Assembly: GCF_004011505.1 (NCBI RefSeq)
Contig: NZ_SAUN01000001.1
Span: 3,348,001 to 3,412,000, forward strand
Length of the DNA stretch: 64,000 bases
Direction: 5' to 3'
Source of the DNA: Nonomuraea polychroma
GTDB lineage: Bacteria; Actinomycetota; Actinomycetes; Streptosporangiales; Streptosporangiaceae
Positions 44,746 through 53,428 of this stretch are shown here, one piece after another (the first letter of the stretch is position 1; each line of letters starts with the position of its first letter). The notes below the pieces were generated by a model. It did no database searches. It was not told the DNA's origin and saw only the letters and a program-made list of their open reading frames with translations. The translations under genes and the position numbers were made by a program.

Positions 44746-46004
44746 TAGCCCACCGTCCAGGGCAGGCGCTCGCGCCCCGCCTCGAGCAGCAGGCCGGTCA
44801 GCTCCTCGGCGAGCTCGTCCTGCCCGACCAGCGGGTGGGCGAGCAGCGCGTCACGCACCCGGTCCGCGCCGCCCTGCCGGGCCGCGTCCAGGGCCAGCGT
44901 CTCGTACGCGGACACGTTCGCGATCAGGCCGGCGTACAGCGGCTCGACGGGAGCCACCGGCAGCGGCACCGCCCCGCCGGCGCCGACGGTCGCCGGCACC
45001 TCGATCACCGCCTCGTCGCCGAGGAACGGCAGCGTGCCCGCGTTGCGCACGTTCACCACCTGCGTGTCGCCCCGATCGCCGAGCAACGACGCGATCAACG
45101 CCACCGCCGCCTCCGAATAGAACGCCCCGCCCCGCTGGGAAAGCAGCTCCGGCTTCTCCACCACGGACGGGTCGGCGTACAGCTCCAGCAGCCGTGTCTC
45201 CATCTCCGCCACCTCCGCGGCCCGCGACGGTTTCGAGCGCTGCTCGCGCACGACCGCGTCATGAGCGTAGAAATACCGCAGATAGTAGGACGGGACGACG
45301 CCGAGCCGCCGCAGCAGCCCCAGCCGCAGGCCGAGGCTGTCGGCGATCTCCTGGCCGTGCTCGGCCAGCAGCGCCGGCAGCACGTCCCGGCCGTCGAGGT
45401 AGACGGCCCGCTCCCAGGTCAGATGGTTGAGCCCGACGTGGCCCAGCGAGACCCGCGCCGGGTCGGCGCCGAGCCAGGCGGCGAAACGCCGCTGGAACCC
45501 GATCGCCACGTTGCACAACCCGATCGCCCGGTGCCCGGCGTCCAGCAGGGCCCGGGTGACGATCCCGACCGGGTTGGTGAAGTCCACGATCCAGGCGTCC
45601 GGGGCGTGCTCGCGCACCGTCTCGGCGATGCGCAGCACGACCGGGACCGTGCGCAGCGCCTTGGCCAGGCCGCCCGCACCTGTCGTCTCCTGCCCGACGC
45701 AGCCGCAGCGCAGCGGCAGCGTCTCGTCCAGGTCGCGGGCGGCCTGCCCGCCCACCCGCAGCTGGAACAGCACCACCTGCGCCCCGGCGACGCCCTCGGC
45801 GACCGAGGAGGTGGCCAGCACCCGCGCCGGGTGCCGGGCGTGCGCCAGCATCCGCCGCGACACCCCGGCCACCAGCTCCAGCCGCACGGGGTCAGGGTCT
45901 ATCAGGGCGATCTCCGACACCGGCAGCTCGTCGCGCAGCCGCGCGAACCCGTCGATCAGCTCCGGCGTGTACGTCGAGCCGCCCCCGACCACGGCCAGTT
46001 TCAA
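44745..46004 (-). CDS. GH4 family 6-phospho-beta-glucosidase
   Basis: 419 aa. TTG 46002-46004 starts the protein at LKLAVVGGGSTYTPELIDGF, and its first base overlaps the permease stop (TTGA). GGGAGTGAAGGG lies just upstream. The NAD-binding loop, VDFTNPVGIVTRALLD, LCNVAIGFQRR (metal-binding cysteine) and GHVGLNHLTW (metal-binding histidine) are typical of GH4 enzymes, which use NAD and Mn for an oxidation-elimination mechanism. Most GH4 6-phospho-glucosidases follow PTS uptake; here uptake is by an ABC transporter, so the BadF kinase may supply the phosphate. Confidence 0.88.
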   Translation of the reverse strand: MKLAVVGGGSTYTPELIDGFARLRDELPVSEIALIDPDPVRLELVAGVSRRMLAHARHPARVLATSSVAEGVAGAQVVLFQLRVGGQAARDLDETLPLRCGCVGQETTGAGGLAKALRTVPVVLRIAETVREHAPDAWIVDFTNPVGIVTRALLDAGHRAIGLCNVAIGFQRRFAAWLGADPARVSLGHVGLNHLTWERAVYLDGRDVLPALLAEHGQEIADSLGLRLGLLRRLGVVPSYYLRYFYAHDAVVREQRSKPSRAAEVAEMETRLLELYADPSVVEKPELLSQRGGAFYSEAAVALIASLLGDRGDTQVVNVRNAGTLPFLGDEAVIEVPATVGAGGAVPLPVAPVEPLYAGLIANVSAYETLALDAARQGGADRVRDALLAHPLVGQDELAEELTGLLLEAGRERLPWTVG

Positions 46005-46897
46005 CCCTTCACTCCCGTCAAGGTGACGCCCTCGATGAACACTTTCTGGGCGAGGAAGAACACGATGATCACCGGTGCCGTCACCAGGAGTGTGGCGGCC
46101 ATGGTGAGATTCCACTGCACGCTGTGGAAGGCCTTGAACGTCGCCAGGCCCAGCGACAACGTCAGCTTCTCCTGCTCGACGCCGGCGTACAGCAGCGGCC
46201 CGTAGTAGTCGTTCCAGCAGTAGAAGAACTGGAACAGCGCCACCGCCGCGATCGCCGGGCGCGCCATCGGCAGCACCACCCGCAGCAACGTCTTGACGTC
46301 CGAGCAGCCGTCCACCCTGGCCGCGTCGGTGTAGTCGCGCGGGATCGTGAGGAGGAACTGGCGCAGCAGGAAGATGGAGAACGCGTCGCCGAGCAGCAGC
46401 GGCAGGATCAGCGGCCACAGGCTGTCGGTCAGCCCCAGCCGCGCCCACACCAGATAGATCGGCACCGCCACGACCTGCGGCGGCAACATCATCGTGGTGA
46501 CCACCACGAGGAACGCCAGCCGCCGCCCCCGGAAGCGGAACCTGGCCAGCGCGTACGCCACCGGCACCGACGACACCAGGGTGAAGACCGTGCCGAGCGC
46601 CGCGTACATCAGCGTGTTGCCCGCCCACCGCAGCAGCAGCGACTTCTCGAACACCTCCGCGAAGTTGCCCCAGTTCCAGCTCTGCGGCCACAACGCGCTG
46701 GTCAGCGCCTGCTCGTCGGTCATCAGCGCAGTGAGCCCGATGAACACCACGGGCGCCAGGAACATCAGCGCCAGCGCGATGGCCAGGGCGTGCGTGGCGA
46801 TCCACACCAGCACGCGCCGCCTGCGCGCCCTGGCCCCGTCGTGCCGCGCGCCCCGCGCGAGCGCGGTGCGGGGCGGCGCGGTGATCGTGGCGCTCAT
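46001..46897 (-). CDS. Sugar ABC transporter permease (MalG-like)
   Basis: 298 aa with six membrane helices. After a basic leader comes ALAIALALMFLAPVVFIGLT. The EAA loop is seen as DYTDAARVDGCSDVKTLLRV followed by VLPMARPAIA. The substrate-side segment NWGNFAEVFEK is as in carbohydrate transporters. ATG 46895-46897 overlaps the stop of the first permease gene (ATGA), and the stop overlaps the GH4 start. It pairs with the 46894 permease and the lipoprotein at 47834. Confidence 0.93.
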   Translation of the reverse strand: MSATITAPPRTALARGARHDGARARRRRVLVWIATHALAIALALMFLAPVVFIGLTALMTDEQALTSALWPQSWNWGNFAEVFEKSLLLRWAGNTLMYAALGTVFTLVSSVPVAYALARFRFRGRRLAFLVVVTTMMLPPQVVAVPIYLVWARLGLTDSLWPLILPLLLGDAFSIFLLRQFLLTIPRDYTDAARVDGCSDVKTLLRVVLPMARPAIAAVALFQFFYCWNDYYGPLLYAGVEQEKLTLSLGLATFKAFHSVQWNLTMAATLLVTAPVIIVFFLAQKVFIEGVTLTGVKG

Positions 46898-47832
46898 GAG
46901 ACCTCCTCGGCCCTGCGGAACTGCCGCAGCAGGATCAACGTGAAGATCATGGAGGTGCCGAACAGCAGCAGCGCCAGCACGCAGGCGTACCCCATGGTGT
47001 AGTCGCGGAAGCCGACGTGGAACAGCCACTGCGGCAGCGTGAGCAGCGACTCGTCCGGGTAGCCCGGGGAGAACGAGCTGCCGGCCGAGTCGGTCTCGCC
47101 CGAGGCCACGCGGGAGGCCACCATGGCCTGGGAGAAGTACTGCAGGGCGTAGATGACGTTCGTGACCAGGGCGAACATCAGCACCGGCGCGATCATCGGC
47201 AGGGTCACGCTGCGGAACTGCCGCCACGGGCCCGCGCCGTCGATGGCGGCGGCCTCGTACAGATGCTTGGGTACGTCGAGCAGGGCCGCCATGAAGATCA
47301 CCATGAGCTGGCCGCAGCCCCACAGCGACAACATCGTCAGGCTGGGCTTGGACCAGGCCGGATCGCCGAACCAGTCCGGCCCCTGGGCGCCGAACCAGGC
47401 GAGCACCTGGTTGACCGGCCCGGTGCCCGGGTTCAGCAGGAACACGAACGTGATCGTGCCGGCGGTCATCGGCACCAGCGACGGCAGGTAGAAGATCGTC
47501 CGCAGCAGGCCGACGCCGGCCTTGAGCCTGATCACCAGCTGGGCGAGTACCAGCGAGAACAGCACGGTCGCCGGGACCATGATGAGCACCAGCCACAGCG
47601 TGTTGCGCGCCGAGGTGCCCACCCGGGCGTCCTTCAGCAGGTAGCGGTAGTTGTCCAGGCCGATGAACTCGAGGGTGTACATGTCGTAGCGGTGGAAGGA
47701 GAAATACACCGTGGACAGCAGCGGGTAGACGAAGAAGATCGACACTCCGGCGATCCACGGAGACAACCAGAGGAGGGCACGCAGGCCCTCGCCGCGCCGC
47801 CATCGCGGCGGCGCGGCGTGGACGGCGCTCAC
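46894..47832 (-). CDS. Sugar ABC transporter permease (MalF-like)
   Basis: 312 aa. Six hydrophobic segments start with LLWLSPWIAGVSIFFVYPLL; the EAA loop is LYEAAAIDGAGPWRQFRSVT with LPMIAP. FIGLDNYRYLLKD is the usual loop of the MalF group. It forms the inner-membrane channel with the second permease. No ATPase gene lies in the operon; such actinobacterial importers usually borrow a shared MsiK-type ATPase encoded elsewhere. Its stop overlaps the next gene, and it starts one base after the binding-protein stop. Confidence 0.93.
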   Translation of the reverse strand: MSAVHAAPPRWRRGEGLRALLWLSPWIAGVSIFFVYPLLSTVYFSFHRYDMYTLEFIGLDNYRYLLKDARVGTSARNTLWLVLIMVPATVLFSLVLAQLVIRLKAGVGLLRTIFYLPSLVPMTAGTITFVFLLNPGTGPVNQVLAWFGAQGPDWFGDPAWSKPSLTMLSLWGCGQLMVIFMAALLDVPKHLYEAAAIDGAGPWRQFRSVTLPMIAPVLMFALVTNVIYALQYFSQAMVASRVASGETDSAGSSFSPGYPDESLLTLPQWLFHVGFRDYTMGYACVLALLLFGTSMIFTLILLRQFRRAEEVS

Positions 47833-47833
47833 A

Positions 47834-49177
47834 TCAGCCTCCGGACAACTTCAGCTTGTCGTTGATCTGCTTGTCCACGTCCTTCAGCCCGGCGTCCAGG
47901 TCCGGTACGGAGCCCTTCTCCCACTTGGTGATGAAGGAGGCGAAGACCTCCTGATTGAAGACACTGTTCACGCTGGCGGGCAGCGTCGAGGTCTTGGGGT
48001 GGCTGAAGATGTCGAGGAACGTCTTGAAGTTGGCGTCCTTGGCCAGGTCGGGCGACTCCATGGACGCCTTCGTGGTGGGGACGTTGCGCAGCGCGTTCGA
48101 CAGCGTCACCAGCGAGCTCGTGTCCGTCGTCAGGTACTTGATCAGCTCCCAGGCGTGCTGGGGGTTCTTGGCGCCCTTCGGCACGCCGATGACGGTGCCG
48201 GCGGTGAAGCCGCTTCCGTACAGGTCGGGCTTGTCGTCGGCGACGGGCAGGGGAGCGGTGCCGTAGTCCAGATCCTTGGCGTCGTTGGCGAGCATGGCGT
48301 TGCGCCACTCGCCGTCCAGGATCATGGCGACCTTGCCCTTGTAGAAGGGGTGCTCGGCGCTCCATTCGTCGCCCAGGCTCTTGCGGAACTTGTCCAGCTT
48401 GTCGTAGCCGTACCAGTCGATCAGCTCCTTCTGCCAGGTCAGCAGCTGCTTCCAGGCCGGGTCGGAGCCGATGGCCGAGGTGCCGTCGTCGTTGTACCAC
48501 TTCGCGCCCACCATGGGGCCGATGTGGCTGGGGCTGTTCTCGTAGTACTGGACGCTCGGGATGAAGCCGGCCACCTTGATGTCGCCGTCGGCGTCGCGGA
48601 CGGTGAGCTTCTTGGTCAGCTCGGTCAGCTCGCTCAGCGTCTTGGGCGGCTCGTTGCCCTTCATCAGGGCCTTGTTGTAGTAGAGGCCGTAGGCGTCGGC
48701 CAGCAGCGGCAGCGTGCACTGCTTGCCGTCGAAGGCCGTGTAGGAACGTGCCACCGCCGGCAGCACGGTCAGATCGATGCCGTCCTGCTGGATCACCGGG
48801 GTGAGGTCTTGGAACGCTCCCGACTTGCACCATTGGGCGACGTTGTCGGTGGTGAACGAGGCCGCGACGTCGGGCGCCTTGCCGCCGCGGATGGCCTGGG
48901 TGATCTGGTCGTCCTGCACGCCCTTGGTGGCCTTGACGGTGATCTGCGGGAACTTCTTGTTGAACCCGGCGATGGCGTCCTCGAACGCCTTGACCTCGGC
49001 GTCGGTGGAGAAGCCGTGCCACAGCTCGATCGTGGCGGCGGGAAGGGCCTGTGAAGCGGATCCTGAGGGTTGGGGCTGGGCGCCGAGCGAGGGCCCGGCC
49101 TCCTTGCCGGCGGTGCAGGCGGTCAGCACTGTGGAGCCCAAAAGGGCTGCGACGACCGCGAGGGGGACGAAGCGCAC
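47834..49177 (-). CDS. Sugar ABC transporter solute-binding lipoprotein
   Basis: 447 aa from GTG 49175-49177. The signal RFVPLAVVAALLGSTVLTAC has a lipobox (LTAC) with the lipidated cysteine at ~21, so it is anchored at the outer face of the membrane. It has the family 1 carbohydrate-binding fold: IELWHGFSTDAEVKAFED, GKAPDVAASFTTDNVAQW, GKVAMILDGEWRNAML and TAGTVIGVPKGAKNPQHAWE. It feeds the two permeases and is second in the ROK operon. GGAGGCACC precedes the start. The lipid tail would be completed by Lnt (53429). Confidence 0.93.
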   Translation of the reverse strand: MRFVPLAVVAALLGSTVLTACTAGKEAGPSLGAQPQPSGSASQALPAATIELWHGFSTDAEVKAFEDAIAGFNKKFPQITVKATKGVQDDQITQAIRGGKAPDVAASFTTDNVAQWCKSGAFQDLTPVIQQDGIDLTVLPAVARSYTAFDGKQCTLPLLADAYGLYYNKALMKGNEPPKTLSELTELTKKLTVRDADGDIKVAGFIPSVQYYENSPSHIGPMVGAKWYNDDGTSAIGSDPAWKQLLTWQKELIDWYGYDKLDKFRKSLGDEWSAEHPFYKGKVAMILDGEWRNAMLANDAKDLDYGTAPLPVADDKPDLYGSGFTAGTVIGVPKGAKNPQHAWELIKYLTTDTSSLVTLSNALRNVPTTKASMESPDLAKDANFKTFLDIFSHPKTSTLPASVNSVFNQEVFASFITKWEKGSVPDLDAGLKDVDKQINDKLKLSGG

Positions 49178-49199
49178 GGGGGGTGCCTCCTGCCAGGTT

Positions 49200-50396
49200 T
49201 CATGAGGGAACGGTTGAGCTGAAGACCTCCTCGCGCACGGTGTCGAGGGCCAGGTCGAGAGCGCCGGCCAGGACCGGGTTGCCTTCGACGCTCGACAGGC
49301 GCACGCGGGGGCGGGGGATGGTGAGCGCGTGCAGCTCGTGCTCGACGAGCTCGCGCAGGGTCTCGCCGCCGGACAGCACCACGCCGCCGGTCAGCACGAT
49401 CAGGCCGGGATCGATGACCGAGGTGATCGCGGCCAGGCCAACAGCCAGGCGGGCGGCGATGTCACGCAGCCCGGCCCTGGCGTCGTCGGCCTTCTGGCCG
49501 GTGCCTTCGGCGGCGCGCACGGCGTTCGCGACGGCCTGGCGGAAGTCGGCGCCGCGCACGCCGTACGAGCGCAGCAGCTTCAGCACGGCCGGGCCGCCGG
49601 TCAGCGCCTGGTAGCCGTGGTCGGCGAGGCGGCCGGCCTCCCGGGCCGTCGGCGCGCCCGGGGTCGGCATGTAGCCCACCTCGCCCGCGCCGCCGGTCGC
49701 GCCCCGGTGCATGCGCCCGCCCATGACGATGGCCGAGCCGATGCCCGAGTCCGCCCACAGCAGCACGAAGTCCTGGCTGTCCTGGGCGGCGCCGTGCGCC
49801 TGCTCGGCGAGCGCGACGAGGTTGACGTTGTTCTCGATGTCCACCGGCACGCCCAGCCCGGCGCTGAGCGTGGGCACCAGGTCGGGGATCTGCCAGCCGG
49901 GCACGTCCTTGGTGGCGGCGTACCCGAGCCTGCCGGTGGTCGGGTCGATCGCGGCCTGCACGCCGATGACGACCCGGCGCAGCTTGTCGGGCGGATTCGC
50001 GCCCAGCAGCGCCGCGTTGAGCCGGTCGACCAGCTCGCCGTGGGGCCGGCGCGGCGTCGGCAGGGTGTGCTCGCCCACGATCGCGCCGGTGATGTCGGCC
50101 ACCTTGACCTCGATCCGGTCCGGGGTGACGTCGAGCGCGCCCACGTAGGCGGCCGCCGGGTTGATCCGGTAGACCTCGGCCGTACGGCCCGGCAGGCCCT
50201 CCCTGATGCCGTCGAGCACCACCAGCCCCGCCTCCTGCAGCCGGGCGAGAAGCTGGGATGCCGTCGGCTTGGACAGGCCGGTGAGCGTGCCGATCTCGGG
50301 GCGGGTCAGCGGGCCGCGTTCGAGGAGTGCCTGCAGGGCCGCGCGATCGTTGATGGCACGTAGCAGACTGGGTGTCCCCGGCACGGGACCGCTCAC
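49200..50396 (-). CDS. ROK-family transcriptional repressor
   Basis: 398 aa from GTG 50394-50396 after GAAGGAG. The helix-turn-helix is LTRPEIGTLTGLSKPTASQL, followed by LARLQEAGLVV. The ROK sugar-binding domain has VALAEQAHG, WADSGIGSAIVMGGRMHRGA, GEVGY and PGLIVLTGGVVLSGG. The usual CxCGxxGC zinc motif is not seen, so zinc is probably not bound. The gene is first in the minus-strand operon (ROK, binding protein, two permeases, GH4, kinase) and is likely autoregulated through the palindrome at 50415-50435. Confidence 0.92.
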   Translation of the reverse strand: MSGPVPGTPSLLRAINDRAALQALLERGPLTRPEIGTLTGLSKPTASQLLARLQEAGLVVLDGIREGLPGRTAEVYRINPAAAYVGALDVTPDRIEVKVADITGAIVGEHTLPTPRRPHGELVDRLNAALLGANPPDKLRRVVIGVQAAIDPTTGRLGYAATKDVPGWQIPDLVPTLSAGLGVPVDIENNVNLVALAEQAHGAAQDSQDFVLLWADSGIGSAIVMGGRMHRGATGGAGEVGYMPTPGAPTAREAGRLADHGYQALTGGPAVLKLLRSYGVRGADFRQAVANAVRAAEGTGQKADDARAGLRDIAARLAVGLAAITSVIDPGLIVLTGGVVLSGGETLRELVEHELHALTIPRPRVRLSSVEGNPVLAGALDLALDTVREEVFSSTVPS

Positions 50397-50414
50397 GGTG
50401 GCTCCTTCGCTTGG

Positions 50415-50435
50415 AGTTAGGAAACTTTCCTAACT
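50415..50435. promoter_or_regulatory. 21-bp perfect palindrome, ROK operator
   Basis: AGTTAGGAAA (50415-50424) and TTTCCTAACT (50426-50435) are exact 10-bp inverse complements around one cytosine. It lies 18 bp ahead of the ROK start and ~160 bp ahead of helR. Length and A/T-rich core suit ROK/NagC-type repressors. Confidence 0.7.
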
Positions 50436-50593
50436 TGCGAAGAACGTAAGGCGGACCTGCCGGAATGGTCAAGAGTCGAAACGAAGACGTAACCGAACGC
50501 CGGTGAAGGAAGAAAAGAGGGGCAGACTACCTCGACAGGCATGCTAATGTCGTCGTTTGTCGTAACAACAAGCAGAATGGCCCGGAGTGTCCC

Positions 50594-52912
50594 ATTAACC
50601 ACAATAATGGTCAGGCGGCAACCCGTCAAACGGAGCTCGCCAGGGAGCAGGCGTACGTCACCCGCCTCTACGACCGGCTCGACACGCTGCGCGAGCGTAC
50701 CCAGCACCAGCTGAAGGAGGTGCTGGCCTCGGGCGCCGTCGGCACGATGCAGAACCGGTCGGAGCGCGACACGTTCGCCGACATGTACGCCTCCAGGCTC
50801 GCGCGCCTCTGGGCGGTCGAGCGCGGCCTGGTTTTCGGACGGCTGGATCACGTCGAGGAGGGCCGGCTCTACATCGGCAAGCTCGGCCTCACCGACGACG
50901 ACCAGCGACGGCTGCTCATCGACTGGCGGGCCCCGGTCGCGCAGCCCTTCTACCGCGCCACCCCGGCCGCGCCGATGGGCCTGACCAGGCGCCGGCACCT
51001 GCAGACCAAGGGCCGCACGGTCGTCGGTGTCGACGACGACCTGCTCGACCTCGACTCGCTCAGCGACGCCGACCGCGCCACGCTCAACGGCGAGGCCGCG
51101 CTGCTGGCCGCGCTCGACGAGCGGCGCACCGGCCGCATGCGCGACATCGTCGCCACCATCCAGGGCGAGCAGGACCGCGTCATCCGCAGCGACCTCAATG
51201 GCGTGCTGGTCGTGCAGGGCGGCCCCGGCACCGGCAAGACGGTCGTGGCCCTGCACCGCGCCGCCTACCTCCTCTACACCCACAGGGAGCGCCTGGAGCG
51301 CCGCGGCGTGCTCATCCTCGGGCCCAACCTCACGTTCCTGCGCTACATCGAGCAGGTCCTGCCCTCGCTCGGCGAGACCGACGTGCTGCTGTCCACGGTC
51401 GGCGAGCTCTATCCCGGCGTGACGGCCACCGCCAGGGAACGCCCCGAGGTGGCGGCGCTCAAGGGCGACCTGCGCATGGCCGAGGTCATCGCCAAGGCCG
51501 TGCGCGACCGCCAGAAGGTGCCCCGCAAGCCCATCGAGCTGCCCATCGGCCGGATCACGCTCACCATCGACCGTTCGATGCTGGAGGCGGCCAGGAACAA
51601 GGCCACCCGGTCGCGGCGCCCGCACAACCAGGCCCGGACCGTGTTCGTCAGGTCGCTGCTCAACGCGCTGGCCAGGCAGCAGGCCCGCAAGATCGGCAAG
51701 GGGCTGATCGACGAGGAGGAGCTGGCCGACCTGCGCGAAGAGCTGCGGACCGAGCCGGTGGTCAAGACGGCGCTCAACCGGCTGTGGCCGTACCTGACGC
51801 CGCAGCGGTTGCTGCTCGGCCTCTACGGCTCGCCGGAGCGGCTGGACTACGCGGCCTCTCAGCTGACGCCTGAGGAACGCGCGCTGCTGCGCCGCGACGG
51901 AGGGGACTGGACCGAGTCCGACGTGCCGCTGCTGGACGAGGCCGCCGACCTGCTCGGCGAGATCGACGAGCAGGTGCTGCGCGCGACCGCCCTGCAGGCG
52001 GAGGAGGAGCTGGCCGCCGCCCGGCAGGCCGAGGAGCACCAGCGTGAGGCCGAGCTCGCCTACGCCCGCGAGGTCCTGGAGCTGACGGGCCTGTCCGACG
52101 TCATGGAGGCCGAGCGGCTGGCCGAACGTCAGCGCGGCGAGGGCCCGTACCTCACCACCGCCGAACGCGCCGCCGCCGACCGCACCTGGGCTTACGGGCA
52201 CGTGATCGTGGACGAGGCGCAGGAGCTGTCGCCGATGGCCTGGCGGGCGGTCATGCGCCGCTGCCCGACGCGGTCGATGACGATCGTCGGGGACATCGCG
52301 CAGACCGGCTCGGCGGCCGGGGCGCGGTCGTGGTCGTCGGTGCTCGACCCGTATGTGGCCGGGCGCTGGCGCCAGGAGCGGCTCACCGTCAACTATCGCA
52401 CGCCGGTCGAGCTGATGGCGGTGGCCGCCCGCGTCCTGACCACCATCGACCCGGCGCTCGAGGCTCCGACCTCGGTGCGGGAGCTGGGTGTCGAGCCGTG
52501 GTCGGCGCCGCTGTCGGCGCTGCCCGAGCTGGCCAAGGCCGAGGTCGGCGAGGGCGGCAAGGTCGCCGTCGTGGTGCCGGACGCGCTGCTCGCCTCCCTG
52601 GGCTCCGAGGTCGCGGCGGCCGTCACGGGAACCGTGGTGGTCACGCCCGGGGCCGGGCGGGCCAGGGGGGCCGAGGCCCTCGACGCGCCGGTGGCCGTCA
52701 TGGGGGTGGCCGACGCCAAGGGACTGGAGTTCGACTCGGTCATCGTGGCCGAACCCGACCTCATCGCCGCCCAGTCGCCACGAGGACCCAGCGACCTGTA
52801 TGTTGCTCTCACCCGTGCCACGCAGCGGCTCGGCGTCGTTCACGAACGGCCGCTTTCCCCGGCGCTGCAGGGCTTGGCGAGCCGCTCGCCCGCACCGGCA
52901 AGTGGGCTTTGA
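50594..52912 (+). CDS. helR: RNA-polymerase-associated helicase HelR
   Basis: Superfamily 1 (UvrD/HelD-like) protein of ~772 aa. The conserved N-terminal coiled coil (QTELAREQAYVTRLYDRLDT, LRERTQHQLKEVL) is in frame from ~50627. The P-loop GGPGTGKTVVALHR lies near residue 209, Walker B VDEAQELSPMAW near 540, and VADAKGLEFDSVIVAEP with LYVALTRATQRL at the end. HelR displaces rifamycin from RNA polymerase and confers tolerance. No ATG, GTG or TTG occurs in frame between the stop at 50504 and GTG 50720. The best start is ATT at 50594, six bases after GGAG. GTG 50720 would delete 42 conserved residues. Confidence 0.85.
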   Translation: MNHNNGQAATRQTELAREQAYVTRLYDRLDTLRERTQHQLKEVLASGAVGTMQNRSERDTFADMYASRLARLWAVERGLVFGRLDHVEEGRLYIGKLGLTDDDQRRLLIDWRAPVAQPFYRATPAAPMGLTRRRHLQTKGRTVVGVDDDLLDLDSLSDADRATLNGEAALLAALDERRTGRMRDIVATIQGEQDRVIRSDLNGVLVVQGGPGTGKTVVALHRAAYLLYTHRERLERRGVLILGPNLTFLRYIEQVLPSLGETDVLLSTVGELYPGVTATARERPEVAALKGDLRMAEVIAKAVRDRQKVPRKPIELPIGRITLTIDRSMLEAARNKATRSRRPHNQARTVFVRSLLNALARQQARKIGKGLIDEEELADLREELRTEPVVKTALNRLWPYLTPQRLLLGLYGSPERLDYAASQLTPEERALLRRDGGDWTESDVPLLDEAADLLGEIDEQVLRATALQAEEELAAARQAEEHQREAELAYAREVLELTGLSDVMEAERLAERQRGEGPYLTTAERAAADRTWAYGHVIVDEAQELSPMAWRAVMRRCPTRSMTIVGDIAQTGSAAGARSWSSVLDPYVAGRWRQERLTVNYRTPVELMAVAARVLTTIDPALEAPTSVRELGVEPWSAPLSALPELAKAEVGEGGKVAVVVPDALLASLGSEVAAAVTGTVVVTPGAGRARGAEALDAPVAVMGVADAKGLEFDSVIVAEPDLIAAQSPRGPSDLYVALTRATQRLGVVHERPLSPALQGLASRSPAPASGL

Positions 52913-52983
52913 TCTGCATTGCGGCGGCAGGTGATACATGTCCTACCTGCGGAAACTTGATGTTTCTGCTGATCGGGACACGG

Positions 52984-53011
52984 TTGACATCTGAGGTGGA
53001 GTCGGTAGTTT
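52984..53011 (+). promoter_or_regulatory. Sigma-70-type promoter upstream of lnt
   Basis: TTGACA (52984-52989) and TAGTTT (53006-53011) are separated by 16 bases; the -35 box is a perfect match. The nearest plus-strand gene, lnt, begins 418 bp downstream. Confidence 0.55.
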
Positions 53012-53287
53012 GCTGCGCAGTCCAGCACGGGACTTGGCCGGTTGGCCGTCTCTGACATCGCCGGATCCTGCGTCCGTGACGGAGCGTGACTTCGTCTACA
53101 CAGCCAGGTGCAGGGCCGTCGGTCCGTCGAGTCGGGGCACCCCAACCGGGCGGGGGGTTGGACCCGGGACGGGTCCGGGAGCCCAGTAGACAACGGAATT
53201 CCGCGCTCGCCGCCGACGAGACGGGTCCGGTCCGAAGGGTTTCCGGGCCCTCTTCCCGCTCTCGTGCGCAGGACCGACCAGTGCGCC

Positions 53288-53316
53288 GGGTGGTCCCGTG
53301 GATCGCGGGATCACCC
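53288..53316 (+). other. Stable hairpin in the lnt leader
   Basis: GGGTGGTCCCG (53288-53298) pairs with CGGGATCACCC (53306-53316) at 10 of 11 positions around a seven-base loop. A T-rich run begins ~13 bases later, so it could work as an attenuator or as the terminator of a small RNA. Confidence 0.4.
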
Positions 53317-53428
53317 TGCCGCCACCATTTCTTTTCGATCTTTCTTGTGCCCGTGCTGGCATGAGCGCGGCCGCGGGGCGGTAGCGTTTTCGCAAGCAGG
53401 AGTTCGATGGTGGCGAGGAGATCCCGGA

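Larger units (their letters stand above)
52913..53428. other. 516-bp interval, mainly a structured leader of lnt
   Basis: No open frame here looks like a gene on either strand. It holds a promoter (52984-53011) and then ~410 bp with hairpins: GGACCCG-GGA-CGGGTCC, CCAACC/GGTTGG, and a large one at 53288-53316. A T-rich stretch and the lnt ribosome binding site (GAGGAG at 53415-53420) follow. An untranslated regulatory leader or a small RNA gene is possible. Confidence 0.4.

Noticed and set aside
53096..53395. Minus-strand 99-aa frame upstream of lnt
   Set aside because: The sequence is Arg/Pro-rich with no domain, no ribosome binding site and overlaps strong plus-strand hairpins.
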